DNA of 64,000 nt from Mesorhizobium sp. M2D.F.Ca.ET.226.01.1.1 (GTDB lineage: Bacteria; Pseudomonadota; Alphaproteobacteria; Rhizobiales; Rhizobiaceae): assembly GCF_004022705.2 (NCBI RefSeq), contig NZ_RZOY02000015.1, forward strand, positions 1-64,000, given 5' to 3'. This document shows, in pieces, positions 1 through 8,165 of the stretch (positions are counted from its first letter, which is position 1; every line of letters starts with the position of its first letter). The position numbers and the translations under genes are program-made. The notes beneath the pieces were generated by a model that saw nothing but the letters and a program-made list of their open reading frames with translations, made no database searches and had not been told where the DNA came from.

Positions 1-122
1 CCCGCATCGCCAGAAACATCCTTCAGGCCGCAGATGCTGACAAAGTTCCAATCAGCCACCGCATCAAGAAATGCGCCTGGAATGACGACTATCTCATCCA
101 GGCCCTAACCCATATGCGATAG
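1..122 (+). CDS. 3' end of an unrecognised gene
   Basis: An open frame enters from the left edge and ends at TAG (120-122). About 39 residues are visible, ending in CAWNDDYLIQALTHMR. I do not recognise the family. It runs towards the prophage remnant and stops about 6 bp before a palindromic repeat, so it may be the last chromosomal gene before the phage region. The rest lies outside the window. Confidence 0.45.
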   Translation, partial: RIARNILQAADADKVPISHRIKKCAWNDDYLIQALTHMR

Positions 123-127
123 CCCTG

Positions 128-312
128 CCCTCGTGGGGGAGATGTCCGGCAGGACAGAGGGGGGCGCCGTAGAGCACCTACCTCGATCGGACCTGGTGGA
201 CTTCGATTAGAATCCCTAGCGAAGTGAATTGAGAAAAGCACGGCAAGGCCGGCGGGACAGCGCCCCCCTCTGCCCTGCCGGGCATCTCCCCCACTTGGGG
301 GAGATTGGCAGC
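128..312. repeat. Large intergenic palindromic repeat (RIME-like)
   Basis: Two inverted modules face each other: one around 128-165 with GGGGGAGATGTCCGGCAGG, the other around 246-308 with the mirrored GCCCTGCCGGGCATCTCCCC. The same modules recur at 61845-62030, with fragments near 2577-2610 and 4048-4085. The arrangement resembles the Rhizobium-specific intergenic mosaic elements; the family name is inferred from architecture only. Confidence 0.7.
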
Positions 313-321
313 TTCAGCGCC

Positions 322-645
322 TCACCTCTCCTCAGCCCGCGCCGCTTTTTCCAGCGCGGCGAGGTCTGCATCTTCCAGCGTCAGGAAGCCCATGATGTGC
401 TGCACGACTTCCGCCCGCGCGTTGGAGAGCGCGCTGTGCAGCTCGAAGCCGTCGGGCGTCTTGGTGCGCGCCAGCCAGTCGCCATAGGATGGGCGGCGGT
501 AGTAGCCTGTCGTAGCGGTGAGGTCGGCGAGCACCAGCTCGCCATCCTCGCCGGAAAAGACGCGGCGATAGGCCTTGATCAGCGCCTCGCGCGCGGCCAA
601 GGGGCCGCCGGCGTCGGAGGGACGGCCGAAGCGTTTGCGGCTCAT
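322..645 (-). CDS. Bbp19-like phage protein
   Basis: This 107-residue protein starts MSRKRFGRPS at an ATG that overlaps the portal stop by 4 bases (ATGA), so the two are probably translationally coupled. The core AYRRVFSGEDGELVLADL and the acidic C-terminus resemble the small Bbp19 family found next to portal genes in podoviruses related to Bordetella phage BPP-1. A role in the virion or head assembly is inferred from position only. It is the last recognisable phage gene at the left end of the remnant. Confidence 0.6.
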   Translation of the reverse strand: MSRKRFGRPSDAGGPLAAREALIKAYRRVFSGEDGELVLADLTATTGYYRRPSYGDWLARTKTPDGFELHSALSNARAEVVQHIMGFLTLEDADLAALEKAARAEER

Positions 646-2477
646 GCGGCACCATTGGCGGCGCCCGCGGGGCCGCCCTGGGAGCCAGGCACGGCGCCCT
701 GCCCGCCGGGCATCGCGCCTTGCGTCGCGCCGGCCGGACCAGCAGCGCCGCCGCCTGTCCCGCCTTGGGCGCCCTGCATCATCGCCTGCAGGCTGTCGAG
801 CAGGCCGCTGTCGCGCGCCTGCACGGCGGCCGGCACCGCATCCTTGGCCACTTTGCCGGCGGTGGCGATCGCCGCCATGCCGGCCTGCGCCTGCTGAGCC
901 TGGGCGCGGGCGCCGCGCATCCCTTCCACCTCGTCCTTGCGCCGGAAAATGCGCTGCGGGCTGCGGCCGGCGCTCTGCACGACGCGGATCGCCTCGTCGC
1001 CGTCGATATTGTCCATGATGCCGGGATCGAACTGCGCCATCTGCATGGCGGTGGTCACCACTTGGATGGTGTCGCGCGCCTCGGCCGAGCGGCGCAGCAC
1101 GTCGAGCGGGCCGGTGAAGGTCGGCCGCACCGCCTTGCCGGCGAGACTTTCCGGCGGGCGGAAGCGGCTGTCCTGGTCGTAGAGGCCCTTGTCCTCGAGG
1201 ATCGACAGCTCGCGGTCGAGATTGGCGGCAAAGCCGGCCTGGATGATCGAGCCCGAAGGCCCGAGCAGCGCGCCCTTCTCCTCCTGGCGGATCAGCGCCT
1301 CGGTGGCGGTCATCTGCGGGTTCTGCACCAGCGTCTGGAAGAGGTTGACGAACATCATGTCGCGGATCTCTTCCGCGCGGCTCGCCGCATAGTCGAAGGC
1401 GTAGCCCGGGTTCTGGCCGGTGGCGATCGGCTGGATCAGCGGCCGGCCATTGTCGTCGATGAGGCCGGGATAATTCTCGCCGGGATTGAGCACCGGCACA
1501 TAGTCGAGCCTGGCCTTCGATGCCGTCGGCGGATCGGTGATCTGCTGCAGGGCGCGCAAGCCGGAGCGGCGCACGGCGTTCTCCTCGCGCACGGTGGTCA
1601 GCGCTTCGATGGCCGGCGAGATGCCGTAGGCGTCGCCCTCGTAGCGGCGCCAGTTGAAGGTCGAGACCGGGAAGGTGCGAAAACCGCTCTCCTTCACGAT
1701 CTCCTCCTCGTCCTCGATGACGTGATAGGAGGCGAAGGCCTGGTCGAGATATTGGTAGAAGCCGCCCTTGCGATACATGCGGCGCTCGTCGCGTGGCTGC
1801 ACGCATTGGATCAGCGAGATCTTCTCCTCGCATTTGGCGGGGTCGTCGACGAGCGCCTTGATGCGCGTCGGCAGTTTCTCGTAGCCGAGCAGCTGCGCCG
1901 CCTGGCGCGCGGTGCGCTCATAGCGGCGGTGGAAGATGTCGACCTGGCCCCAGCGGTTGCGCGACAGGTAGCCTTCCACCACGGGGATCGAGGCATAACG
2001 GATCAGCGTGCCGCCAAAGCCTTCCTCGGCATAGAGATAGGCCGGGCCGTAGCGCACGACGTTCCTGAGGCAGGCCTGCGTCGCCGGCACGAAGTTGGAG
2101 TTGGCGGAATAGCGCAGCGCGAACAGGAAATCGCGGAGCGCCTCGGCCCATTCCTTCTCCTCGTCGGTCTCCTCGTCGTCCATCTCGGCCGTAGTCAGCC
2201 CGTGCCATTTCTCCGACTGCGGGATGATCAGGCTTTCCAGGCCGGCGGCGAGCCGGTTGGCGGCCGAGTTGATGGTGTTGGCGTAGACGCGAGAGCCGCG
2301 CCGCTCCTGCCGCTCGGCCTGGCTGTCCGAGCGGCTCGTGCGGCGGCCCGACCAGATGTCGGGCGCATCCGGATCGCAGAACTCCGCCACCGCCTCCCAG
2401 ACGGGCTCGTAGGCGGCGCGTTCGGTCTCGAGTTCAGCCTGTCGCGACAGGATATAGCGGGCACGGGAATCGGTCAT
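642..2477 (-). CDS. Phage portal (head-tail connector) protein
   Basis: This 611-residue protein matches the podovirus head-tail connector family. The N-terminus (MTDSRARYILSRQAELETER) and a following segment with YEPVWEAVAEFCDPDAPD are typical, and the last 50 or so residues are a Gly/Ala/Gln-rich tail. Portals form the dodecameric ring through which DNA is packaged and ejected. The frame is complete with no stops, unlike the terminase. In intact phages the portal follows terminase directly; here cargo and virion genes lie between them, which shows rearrangement. Confidence 0.85.
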   Translation of the reverse strand: MTDSRARYILSRQAELETERAAYEPVWEAVAEFCDPDAPDIWSGRRTSRSDSQAERQERRGSRVYANTINSAANRLAAGLESLIIPQSEKWHGLTTAEMDDEETDEEKEWAEALRDFLFALRYSANSNFVPATQACLRNVVRYGPAYLYAEEGFGGTLIRYASIPVVEGYLSRNRWGQVDIFHRRYERTARQAAQLLGYEKLPTRIKALVDDPAKCEEKISLIQCVQPRDERRMYRKGGFYQYLDQAFASYHVIEDEEEIVKESGFRTFPVSTFNWRRYEGDAYGISPAIEALTTVREENAVRRSGLRALQQITDPPTASKARLDYVPVLNPGENYPGLIDDNGRPLIQPIATGQNPGYAFDYAASRAEEIRDMMFVNLFQTLVQNPQMTATEALIRQEEKGALLGPSGSIIQAGFAANLDRELSILEDKGLYDQDSRFRPPESLAGKAVRPTFTGPLDVLRRSAEARDTIQVVTTAMQMAQFDPGIMDNIDGDEAIRVVQSAGRSPQRIFRRKDEVEGMRGARAQAQQAQAGMAAIATAGKVAKDAVPAAVQARDSGLLDSLQAMMQGAQGGTGGGAAGPAGATQGAMPGGQGAVPGSQGGPAGAANGAA

Positions 2478-2681
2478 GGCAAGGTCTCGCTTGTTGAGTG
2501 CGGCGGACGGAGGGCGCGAATGATCGCCAACCTCCGACTCGCGTGAGGCCAGGGATTGGAGACTTGTGTTGATGAAGGCCGGCGGGACAGCGCCCGCTGG
2601 CCTGCCCTGTGCTGCGCAGCAGCTACGGGGATGAACCGGCCATCATCTTCACAAGGGCGGGGGCAGTTCCGCCAGCCGCCC

Positions 2682-3833
2682 CTACTCGGCCGGCGTCGTC
2701 CCCAACACGGGCTTCCTGCCCCGCTGCAACACCGCGCGGCCGAGTTTCTGGCCGGGCATTTCGATGACGGTGTAGGTCAGCCAGGACAGAAGGCAGACCA
2801 CGGGCAGCACGACCGCGACCACGATGGCGAAGCGCAGCGGCGCGCCGAGGCCGTCGCCGTAACGGGCAATGACGAAGGCCGCCACGGGCTGCAGAACCAG
2901 AAGGTGGATCAGATAGATGCTGTAAGACAGTTCGCCGAGCACATGAAAGATGCCTCCGCCCAATGCGACAGCGGCTTTTCTCGCCACGGCACCCGCCGCG
3001 CCGGGCAGCATCCGATAGAGGACAAGGGCAAAGAACCCAAGCACCAGCGCTTCGCGCATCAGCAGCTTCTCAAGGCCGTAGCCGTCGCCAAAGGGGATGG
3101 CCGCCAGCGCCACGGCCAAGGCCAGATGCAGCAGCGGTCGCGGTTGGTCCTGACCCAGGACGCCCGCCAGAAGCATGCCGCACAGGAAAACCTGGATCTT
3201 CAGCGGCAGAAAGGATGGCATCGGAAAATGGACCGACATGAACTCGAGGATCACCACTGCCAGGCCGCCGAGCGCCGCAACGACCATCGCGCTCCTGACC
3301 CAGCCGAGACGAAAGGCCAAAAGCATGAGCGCCGGGAAGACCGCGTAGAACTGCATTTCCAGTCCGAGGCTCCAGTCGGGCAGCGGTGTCCGGTAGGCGA
3401 GGTTCGGGGAAAGGCCGAACAGGAATGTCAGGTGGGCGACAATGTTCTTCAGGCCGCTGTCGAGGTAGCGCTCGGGCGCCTGCGGCACGCGCTGCAGGAA
3501 TGCGTCGATGACCATCCGCGACTCGTAAAGATACGGGCCGAGCGCCAGTGCGACGAACAGCATGACGTAGAACAGCGGCGCGATGCGGAAATAGCGCCGC
3601 GTCCAGAATTTGAGCCAGGTTTCAGGCCTTTGCCAGGGCTCCTTGTCCCGGCGCAACTGATAGTGGAACACCATCAGGAAGCCGGAAAGCATGATGAAGA
3701 GATCGACGCCCAGCGCAGGGTCGCCAAGCACCGGAAGATGCCAGCCGGTCAGTAGCAGACAGTGCCCGACAAGCACCCACATCGCGGCAAGCGCCCGAAG
3801 CCCGTCCAGGCATTCGACACGGGATCGGGTCAT
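2682..3833 (-). CDS. Acyltransferase 3 (OafA/YrhL-like) membrane O-acyltransferase
   Basis: This 383-residue polytopic membrane protein opens with the acyltransferase-3 signature region (RVECLDGLRALAAMWVLVGH, with the catalytic-type His at its end), then LFIMLSGFLMVFHY and WTRRYFRIAPLFYVML. Members transfer acetyl or other acyl groups to surface polysaccharides at the inner membrane. It lies between the portal and virion genes of the decayed prophage, so it may be phage cargo that alters the O-antigen or capsule (seroconversion or superinfection exclusion). That role is inference; a chromosomal gene caught in the rearrangement is the alternative. Confidence 0.85.
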   Translation of the reverse strand: MTRSRVECLDGLRALAAMWVLVGHCLLLTGWHLPVLGDPALGVDLFIMLSGFLMVFHYQLRRDKEPWQRPETWLKFWTRRYFRIAPLFYVMLFVALALGPYLYESRMVIDAFLQRVPQAPERYLDSGLKNIVAHLTFLFGLSPNLAYRTPLPDWSLGLEMQFYAVFPALMLLAFRLGWVRSAMVVAALGGLAVVILEFMSVHFPMPSFLPLKIQVFLCGMLLAGVLGQDQPRPLLHLALAVALAAIPFGDGYGLEKLLMREALVLGFFALVLYRMLPGAAGAVARKAAVALGGGIFHVLGELSYSIYLIHLLVLQPVAAFVIARYGDGLGAPLRFAIVVAVVLPVVCLLSWLTYTVIEMPGQKLGRAVLQRGRKPVLGTTPAE

Positions 3834-4093
3834 GCCTAACTCCTTGAGAGCAGGAGCGTCAGCAATGCAAATCGTTCATCGAGGCAGGCCGGTGGCCGGG
3901 ATGATACTGACACGCCAAAACCCTGGTGCAGAAAGCCCCGCCGCGAGGAGTTTCGAGCCGGCGCGCCGATATCGCAACGCAACAAATTTAACGCAGCGCA
4001 ACATGAGCGGAGATTCTTGGGGGATCCGGGAGGAAGGCCGAAGGCGGAACTGCCAATCTCCCCCTTGTCGCCCTTGCGGGGAGATCAGCCGTA
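3834..4093. other. Intergenic region with repeat fragment
   Basis: About 260 bp without a convincing gene. It contains a short piece of the palindromic repeat (4048-4085, AATCTCCCCC...GCGGGGAGAT) and may carry the promoter of the acyltransferase gene, but no clear motif is visible. Confidence 0.5.
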
Positions 4094-4180
4094 TCACCGC
4101 CGCTTCACCAGCCGCGCATGCCTCCTCCAATACCACCAGTCCAGAACACGCCGGCGAAAACTGCGTTTCATCGCGGTCAT
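4094..4180 (-). CDS. Possible 28-residue basic peptide
   Basis: A 28-codon frame begins at ATG 4180, 4 bp after the stop of the next phage gene upstream, and encodes a Arg/Trp-rich peptide (14 of 28 residues are basic) with the segment LDWWYWRRHARLVKRR. Tight spacing and the orientation of the phage operon are the only support. It could be chance. Confidence 0.3.
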   Translation of the reverse strand: MTAMKRSFRRRVLDWWYWRRHARLVKRR

Positions 4181-4184
4181 GGCA

Positions 4185-4382
4185 TCACACTCCGAGCAAC
4201 ACGCGACGCTGCCCAGTGACGTCGCTCGGCGCGAGGTCGGTCTTGACGGTGGAGAGCGTGCCCTGGCGCTGCTCGAGCTCAGCGCGCAATGCTGCTTCGC
4301 GCGCCTGCACGTCCTTGTCCTGCACGGTCGGCGCCGGCGGCAGCGGCTTCAGTTCCGGTGGTTTCGGTTGAAAGAGACACAT
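4185..4382 (-). CDS. Small Pro-rich phage protein
   Basis: This 65-residue protein starts MCLFQPKPPELKPLPPAP and continues with a charged helix (AREAALRAELEQRQ). Short Cys-plus-proline N-termini of this kind are common in small virion genes of BPP-1/T7-like podoviruses. It overlaps the 3' end of the gp13-like gene by about 100 bp in another frame. Function unknown. The start is the only ATG that keeps the typical N-terminus. Confidence 0.5.
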   Translation of the reverse strand: MCLFQPKPPELKPLPPAPTVQDKDVQAREAALRAELEQRQGTLSTVKTDLAPSDVTGQRRVLLGV

Positions 4383-4851
4383 GGTTCCAGCTTTCCCTTG
4401 TCCAGTCGTGGAGGAAGAAATCTTCGCCGGTCCTGCCATAGCCCGGCAGGCGGCAGCGTCGGGTGGCGCCGAGCCTGTCCAGCCAGCGCAAGGCAAGATC
4501 GTTGTCGGCAAGCGCCCTCGCCTCGACCCGCCAGGCGCCCCTGGCCGCGACCTGCGGCCCGAGCACCGCGTGGAAGAAGCGCGTGATCTCGGGCACGCAG
4601 CGCTTCATGCGACGCGTGCCCCAGCTCCAGGCGATCCACAGGCCGCTTCGCTGCTCGGCGGCGCCGAAGCCCGCCTCCGGATTACCGTCGAGCTCGGCGA
4701 CATAGGCAAAGCCCTGAAGTGCTGTCAGCGCCAGCAGTGCCGGCGTCCAGTGGTCGAGCTGGCAGTCGATCTCGGCCCGGTCCTCGGCACGGAGGTTCGC
4801 GGCGATATAGGAAAGGTCCCGCAGTGTGGCGGGGACGATGCGTATGGGCAT
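4279..4851 (-). CDS. T7 gp13-like phage protein
   Basis: This 190-residue protein starts MPIRIVPATLRDLSYIAANL. It has the layout of the T7 gp13 family, a small acetyltransferase-like virion protein encoded near the internal core genes. The ATG at 4851 is supported by a diverged second copy of the first about 28 codons at 7182-7276 that starts at the same residue. The 3' end overlaps the next gene by about 100 bp, so the last 30 or so residues (Ala/Gly/Arg-rich) may be read-through after the true domain. Confidence 0.6.
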   Translation of the reverse strand: MPIRIVPATLRDLSYIAANLRAEDRAEIDCQLDHWTPALLALTALQGFAYVAELDGNPEAGFGAAEQRSGLWIAWSWGTRRMKRCVPEITRFFHAVLGPQVAARGAWRVEARALADNDLALRWLDRLGATRRCRLPGYGRTGEDFFLHDWTRESWNHVSLSTETTGTEAAAAGADRAGQGRAGARSSIAR

Positions 4852-4905
4852 GGCTTTGATCCCTGAGCGAAACAAGCCTGCGGAAGCCAGATGCCGAAAG
4901 AGCGC

Positions 4906-5220
4906 TCAACCCACGAAGTTGTTGTCCACAAACATTTCCGCAAATTGCTGAGGCGTGAGCGTCACCTTGTTGTCGTGGGCGATTTTGAGATTCTTCTTCC
5001 ACATATCCCGGATTGCCTCCGGCATCGTGTCGGGCATGTGAAGAGCCTTGGCGATTGCGTCTTCCCACCGTCCATCGCCGCCATAGATGGCCTGCAGCTT
5101 GGGAGCCATGGCGTTTAGGGACTCTTCGGACTCTCGAGCGAGTTCTCCGATCGCCTTGAGCACATAGAATTCGAGCAGTCTGAGCAGCGGCTTACCTTCA
5201 TAACGCCTGTCGGTCGACAT
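4906..5220 (-). CDS. Hypothetical protein, candidate immunity protein
   Basis: This 104-residue acidic cytosolic protein (MSTDRRYEGKPLLRLLEFYV) ends in AEMFVDNNFVG. It lies 9 bp downstream of another small gene and immediately after the remnant of an HNH-like toxin domain. The pattern of a small acidic protein following a toxin is typical of immunity genes, and the RYEGKPLLRLLEFYVL opening recalls proteins seen next to such toxins, but I cannot name a family. Its base composition is lower in GC than the surrounding phage genes, which suggests a separate origin. Confidence 0.5.
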   Translation of the reverse strand: MSTDRRYEGKPLLRLLEFYVLKAIGELARESEESLNAMAPKLQAIYGGDGRWEDAIAKALHMPDTMPEAIRDMWKKNLKIAHDNKVTLTPQQFAEMFVDNNFVG

Positions 5221-5229
5221 CTTGTTTCG

Positions 5230-5520
5230 TCACGCATCATTGGTGGCGTATTCAATTAGCCGTTGGCAGATGGCCGATTGGCTGGGCTTTTCCTCCTGGG
5301 ACGCAACCCAGGCCTCGGTGAATTCGATCGCGATGAATACCTCGATGAAATATGTTAGGCCTGCCTTGGCAGCCTTCGCCGGTACCAATCCCTCGTCGGG
5401 CTCGGGCGCAACCATTGCAGCGGAATCTTCGGTCCAAGGCTCTGCTGCATAAATTGTGTCGTCCTCGTCAAAGTCTGACAGCCGCGCGACGATATCCAAC
5501 AGCTTCGCTATTTTCCCCAC
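5230..5520 (-). CDS. Hypothetical protein downstream of toxin remnant
   Basis: This 96-residue acidic protein starts at a GTG (MGKIAKLLDIVARLSDFDED). The same frame is open upstream and joins the HNH-like toxin remnant, so it may be the translated tail of that gene or a separate small gene. It pairs with the next gene 9 bp downstream. No known domain is recognised. The boundary between toxin and this product is uncertain. Confidence 0.45.
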   Translation of the reverse strand: MGKIAKLLDIVARLSDFDEDDTIYAAEPWTEDSAAMVAPEPDEGLVPAKAAKAGLTYFIEVFIAIEFTEAWVASQEEKPSQSAICQRLIEYATNDA

Positions 5521-5998
5521 AATGAAAAATCCTCCTCGACGATTCGGGTGCAGAACATTTTGGAAGATAGTCCCAGGATCATGTTGGTATCCGGGAGGCG
5601 CTCTGCGAGGAGCGAGTCCTCTCTTTGTTCGGTGAAGGCTAAATCCCGCCTTCTTGCAGAATTCTCGCGAACTCCGGCTCTCTTTCCATCAGCACCAACA
5701 GGGCTGCGTTGGCTGCCTGGAAATGGCGTCCGCGCGAGGCCCCTGGATATGAGGCAGGATCGAGTACGGTTTTAAATACGACACTATAAAATTGACCGGT
5801 CGGTGTCTTTGATTCGCTACTTGCGATCTCGGGTTCCAGCCCCGACCCGGACTTGGATAGATTGTCTACTCCTTCGTAACGATCAGCTTCTTCTGGAAGT
5901 ACTTCATCCGCTAACTTGGCGAGCTTACCGCCATCATCTCGGATAAGAGTCTCAGCCCCTTCACCTAGTTCGTCCGACCACCTTAAGGCACTCGGCAC
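5521..5998 (-). pseudogene. Frameshifted HNH/EndoVII-like toxin domain remnant
   Basis: A 119-codon frame (GTG at 5998 to TAG at 5639) contains GASRGRHFQAANAALLVLME and FARILQEGGI, a pattern I associate with the N-terminal part of HNH/EndoVII (WHH-type) polymorphic-toxin domains. Past the TAG, another frame continues with GLAPRRAPPGYQHDPG and HPNRRGGFFIVGK, resembling the distal part of such a domain but lacking a Trp-His-His core. The gene therefore looks frameshifted and catalytically dead. It follows a virion-protein fragment, as if it was once the C-terminus of a large phage protein. Confidence 0.45.
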
Positions 5999-6282
5999 TC
6001 CCTAACGGTTCGACAATTTTGCCGGGAGGTCGTCGCCACACGCGCCCGCCGATAGAGCGCAGGGGTGGCGTCCGGCGTGAGATCGGCAAGCACCGCAGCG
6101 AGCGGCCGATCATTGTTTGCTAGGGCGTCGGCGGGGGGATGCTTCTTCAGCGCCTGCTCCACCTTGTCATAGAGCGGGGCGAGTTCAGCGGTCTGGTCCT
6201 TGGCGCCGGCCAGTTCGCCAGTGTCGTCGGTTTGCTCCTCAGCGCCATCCAAGACCGTTCCGCTGTCGAGTTTACGATCCAT
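5983..6282 (-). CDS. Fragment of a phage internal virion protein
   Basis: The frame starts MDRKLDSGTVLDGAEEQTDD and overlaps the preceding gene by 11 bp. The sequence is helical, acidic and domain-poor (ELAPLYDKVEQALKKH). It runs out of frame just before the toxin remnant, overlapping it by 16 bp. I read it as the N-terminal stub of a long internal virion protein whose centre has been deleted. Function is not assignable. Confidence 0.4.
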   Translation of the reverse strand: MDRKLDSGTVLDGAEEQTDDTGELAGAKDQTAELAPLYDKVEQALKKHPPADALANNDRPLAAVLADLTPDATPALYRRARVATTSRQNCRTVRECRVP

Positions 6283-7060
6283 TGTCTTGGCCCCTGTCGT
6301 TCTTGAATGTCTGGCCACCGCCCGGCTGCGCCTGCTGAGCGATCACGCCTCGCAACAGCTCCAATGCGCCGCGAGGATCCCGCGCGATCAGCGCCTCGAT
6401 CCGCGTCGTCGCCGCGCGGTCGCGCCAGGCGGCTTCGGCCTGCAGCCTTCTTTCAGGGTCGAGGTTCATCTTGGCGATGAGGTCGAGGCCGGCATGGCGA
6501 GCGGCATCGAAGGCGGGGTGGTCATCCGGGTCGCTCTTCGCGATGGTGTCGAGCTCTTCGGCCTGGGCGGCCGCCAGTTGGTCCTGCTCGTACTGGGCGC
6601 GACGCTGGAGCTGCTGCATCGCCATGCGCACCGAGCCGGCCTCTCGCAGGGCCGGCTTGCGGCTGGCGAGGCCGGCGCGCAGCTCGGGCGGCGCCTGCTT
6701 CAGGAAATTGTCGAACAGCGTGTCGAACCGGCCTTTGAGCAAGACGCGCCCGGTGTGCCGATCGACCTCGCCATGCATGGCGTGGTGCAGGCCCTCGCCG
6801 TCGGCCGGCGCATTGGCCGCGACATCGGCCTCGGCGCTCGCGATCTCGCCATCCAGCCTGCGCGCCGCGATCTCGGTGTCGAAGGCCTGCTGCCGCGCCA
6901 TGCGCCGTTCGTGGTGAGCGGCAACCTGCTGCCAGTAGGGATCGAGCGGGCCGCCTGCCGAGGAAGCGGGCGCCGTATCGCCGGCATCGGGACGGTGCGG
7001 ATCGGTGAAGAGCGGAATGATGTGACCATGGGGTGCTCCGGCGCGGCTGGCGCTGAACAA
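6272..7060 (-). CDS. Phage internal-virion-like protein, N-terminus uncertain
   Basis: The frame encodes up to 262 residues from a TTG codon. It is rich in helices and Gln/Ala/Arg (MAMQQLQRRAQYEQDQLAAA), typical of podovirus internal core proteins. The first 40 or so residues are Pro-rich and follow a rearrangement junction, so the true start may be lost or lie further in. It sits downstream of a truncated gp13-like copy, the expected neighbourhood of T7 gp14-gp16 homologues. Confidence 0.45.
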   Translation of the reverse strand: MFSASRAGAPHGHIIPLFTDPHRPDAGDTAPASSAGGPLDPYWQQVAAHHERRMARQQAFDTEIAARRLDGEIASAEADVAANAPADGEGLHHAMHGEVDRHTGRVLLKGRFDTLFDNFLKQAPPELRAGLASRKPALREAGSVRMAMQQLQRRAQYEQDQLAAAQAEELDTIAKSDPDDHPAFDAARHAGLDLIAKMNLDPERRLQAEAAWRDRAATTRIEALIARDPRGALELLRGVIAQQAQPGGGQTFKNDRGQDNGS

Positions 7061-7181
7061 GGAGGCCCTGCTGGGGCGATCGCGGTAGAGTCGACCGCAT
7101 GCACGCTGGGACGACGACCGGTTTTGTCAAATTGGGGGAAAGGGGCATCGCCGCCAGTAGCGCCGGCAACGACTGGTCCAG

Positions 7182-7276
7182 CTGGGACAGTCGATCTCGG
7201 CCCGATCCTCGGGACGCAGATTGGCGGCGATACAGGAGAGGTCCCGCAGCGTGCCGGGGACGATGCGGATGGGCAT
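7182..7276 (-). pseudogene. Truncated second copy of the gp13-like gene
   Basis: About 95 bp match the 5' end of the gp13-like gene at 4279-4851 (start MPIRIVPGTLRDLSCIAANL, then RPEDRAEIDC). The match stops abruptly and the frame is lost. It is a diverged duplicate left by recombination between related phage segments. Confidence 0.7.
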
Positions 7277-7360
7277 GGATGGACTAAGGGGCTGGAGGCT
7301 TTTCGCGCGAACACACCGTCTATATTGTCAACGCGCGAATTCGAACAAAGAGGTGGCGTC

Positions 7361-7960
7361 TTGGAGTTTCGCTTAACGTACGAAGGTCCGTTGTTTGCAC
7401 AAAATAACAAGAACTCTCCAGCTCAGCGTGGAGCACGCGCAAAACATAAGCATGAGATTCGCAAGCGGTTCCATCCGCAACTGAAGAGGCTTTGGTCCAT
7501 TACTCGGAATTTGGACCAGCGCTTGGCTGACGGTGAGCTGGATACAACTTACCGCGAAGAGCTAGCCAATAAATTCTCTAGAGATGGGTATCGATTCTGC
7601 CCGTTAGTCACGAACGCCTTAGGAGTGCTCTGCAGCCTTAGTGTACTGTTCCTCCGCGCCGACGAACCAGGGGCGCTCATTCAGTCAGGTGATATTGACA
7701 ATCGCCTAAAGACACTTTTCGACGCGCTGTGTATGCCTAAAGACCTAGCGCAACTCGGTGGATATACGATGCCAGATGCCGGTGAAGATCCGTTCTATTG
7801 TCTGCTCGAAGATGACCGCCTTATCAACAATCTCGCAATAGAAACCGACACGTTGCTGGAACCACTTGGCGATTCGTTCGACGTCAATGACGCTCGGTTG
7901 ATTATCTCGGTGCGCGTTTGGCCATATAGAGTGGGCATCGACAATTTGGACTTGATCTAG
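7361..7960 (+). CDS. RusA-like protein (candidate Holliday-junction resolvase fold)
   Basis: This 199-residue protein starts at TTG 7361, preceded by AAGAGGTGG at a good ribosome-binding distance. Homologue-like N-terminus is (M)EFRLTYEGPL. The segment GDIDNRLKTLFDAL followed later by LEDDRLI matches the acidic DxDN...DAL...DD pattern of RusA resolvases, where the aspartates bind metal. It is on the opposite strand to the phage genes, in lower-GC DNA, so it is cargo. Assignment as RusA-like is from motif only. Confidence 0.5.
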   Translation: MEFRLTYEGPLFAQNNKNSPAQRGARAKHKHEIRKRFHPQLKRLWSITRNLDQRLADGELDTTYREELANKFSRDGYRFCPLVTNALGVLCSLSVLFLRADEPGALIQSGDIDNRLKTLFDALCMPKDLAQLGGYTMPDAGEDPFYCLLEDDRLINNLAIETDTLLEPLGDSFDVNDARLIISVRVWPYRVGIDNLDLI

Positions 7961-8165
7961 CTACTGCTTGCCAGACAGCTCTCTCGTGTCCCCACCCGCA
8001 GGCCATACCGAGTTGCGCCTGACAGGCTGCCGGCGCGGAATTGCGGCGCCAGCACACTATTTTCCATTCGGCCGAGTTGAAAGGAGGCGGACTTGAATAA
8101 GACCCCTCAAAAATTATTGACCTATCACAGCAACTCTCTGTGACAATCTGAGTACAGGTACTCTC

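Noticed and set aside
720..2546. 608-codon open frame on the plus strand
   Set aside because: It lies antisense to the portal gene and has only the composition bias of high-GC shadow frames; no known motif.
6200..7360. Long N-terminal extension of the RusA-like frame
   Set aside because: It is antisense to the phage internal virion gene; the TTG at 7361 with a ribosome site gives the sensible start.
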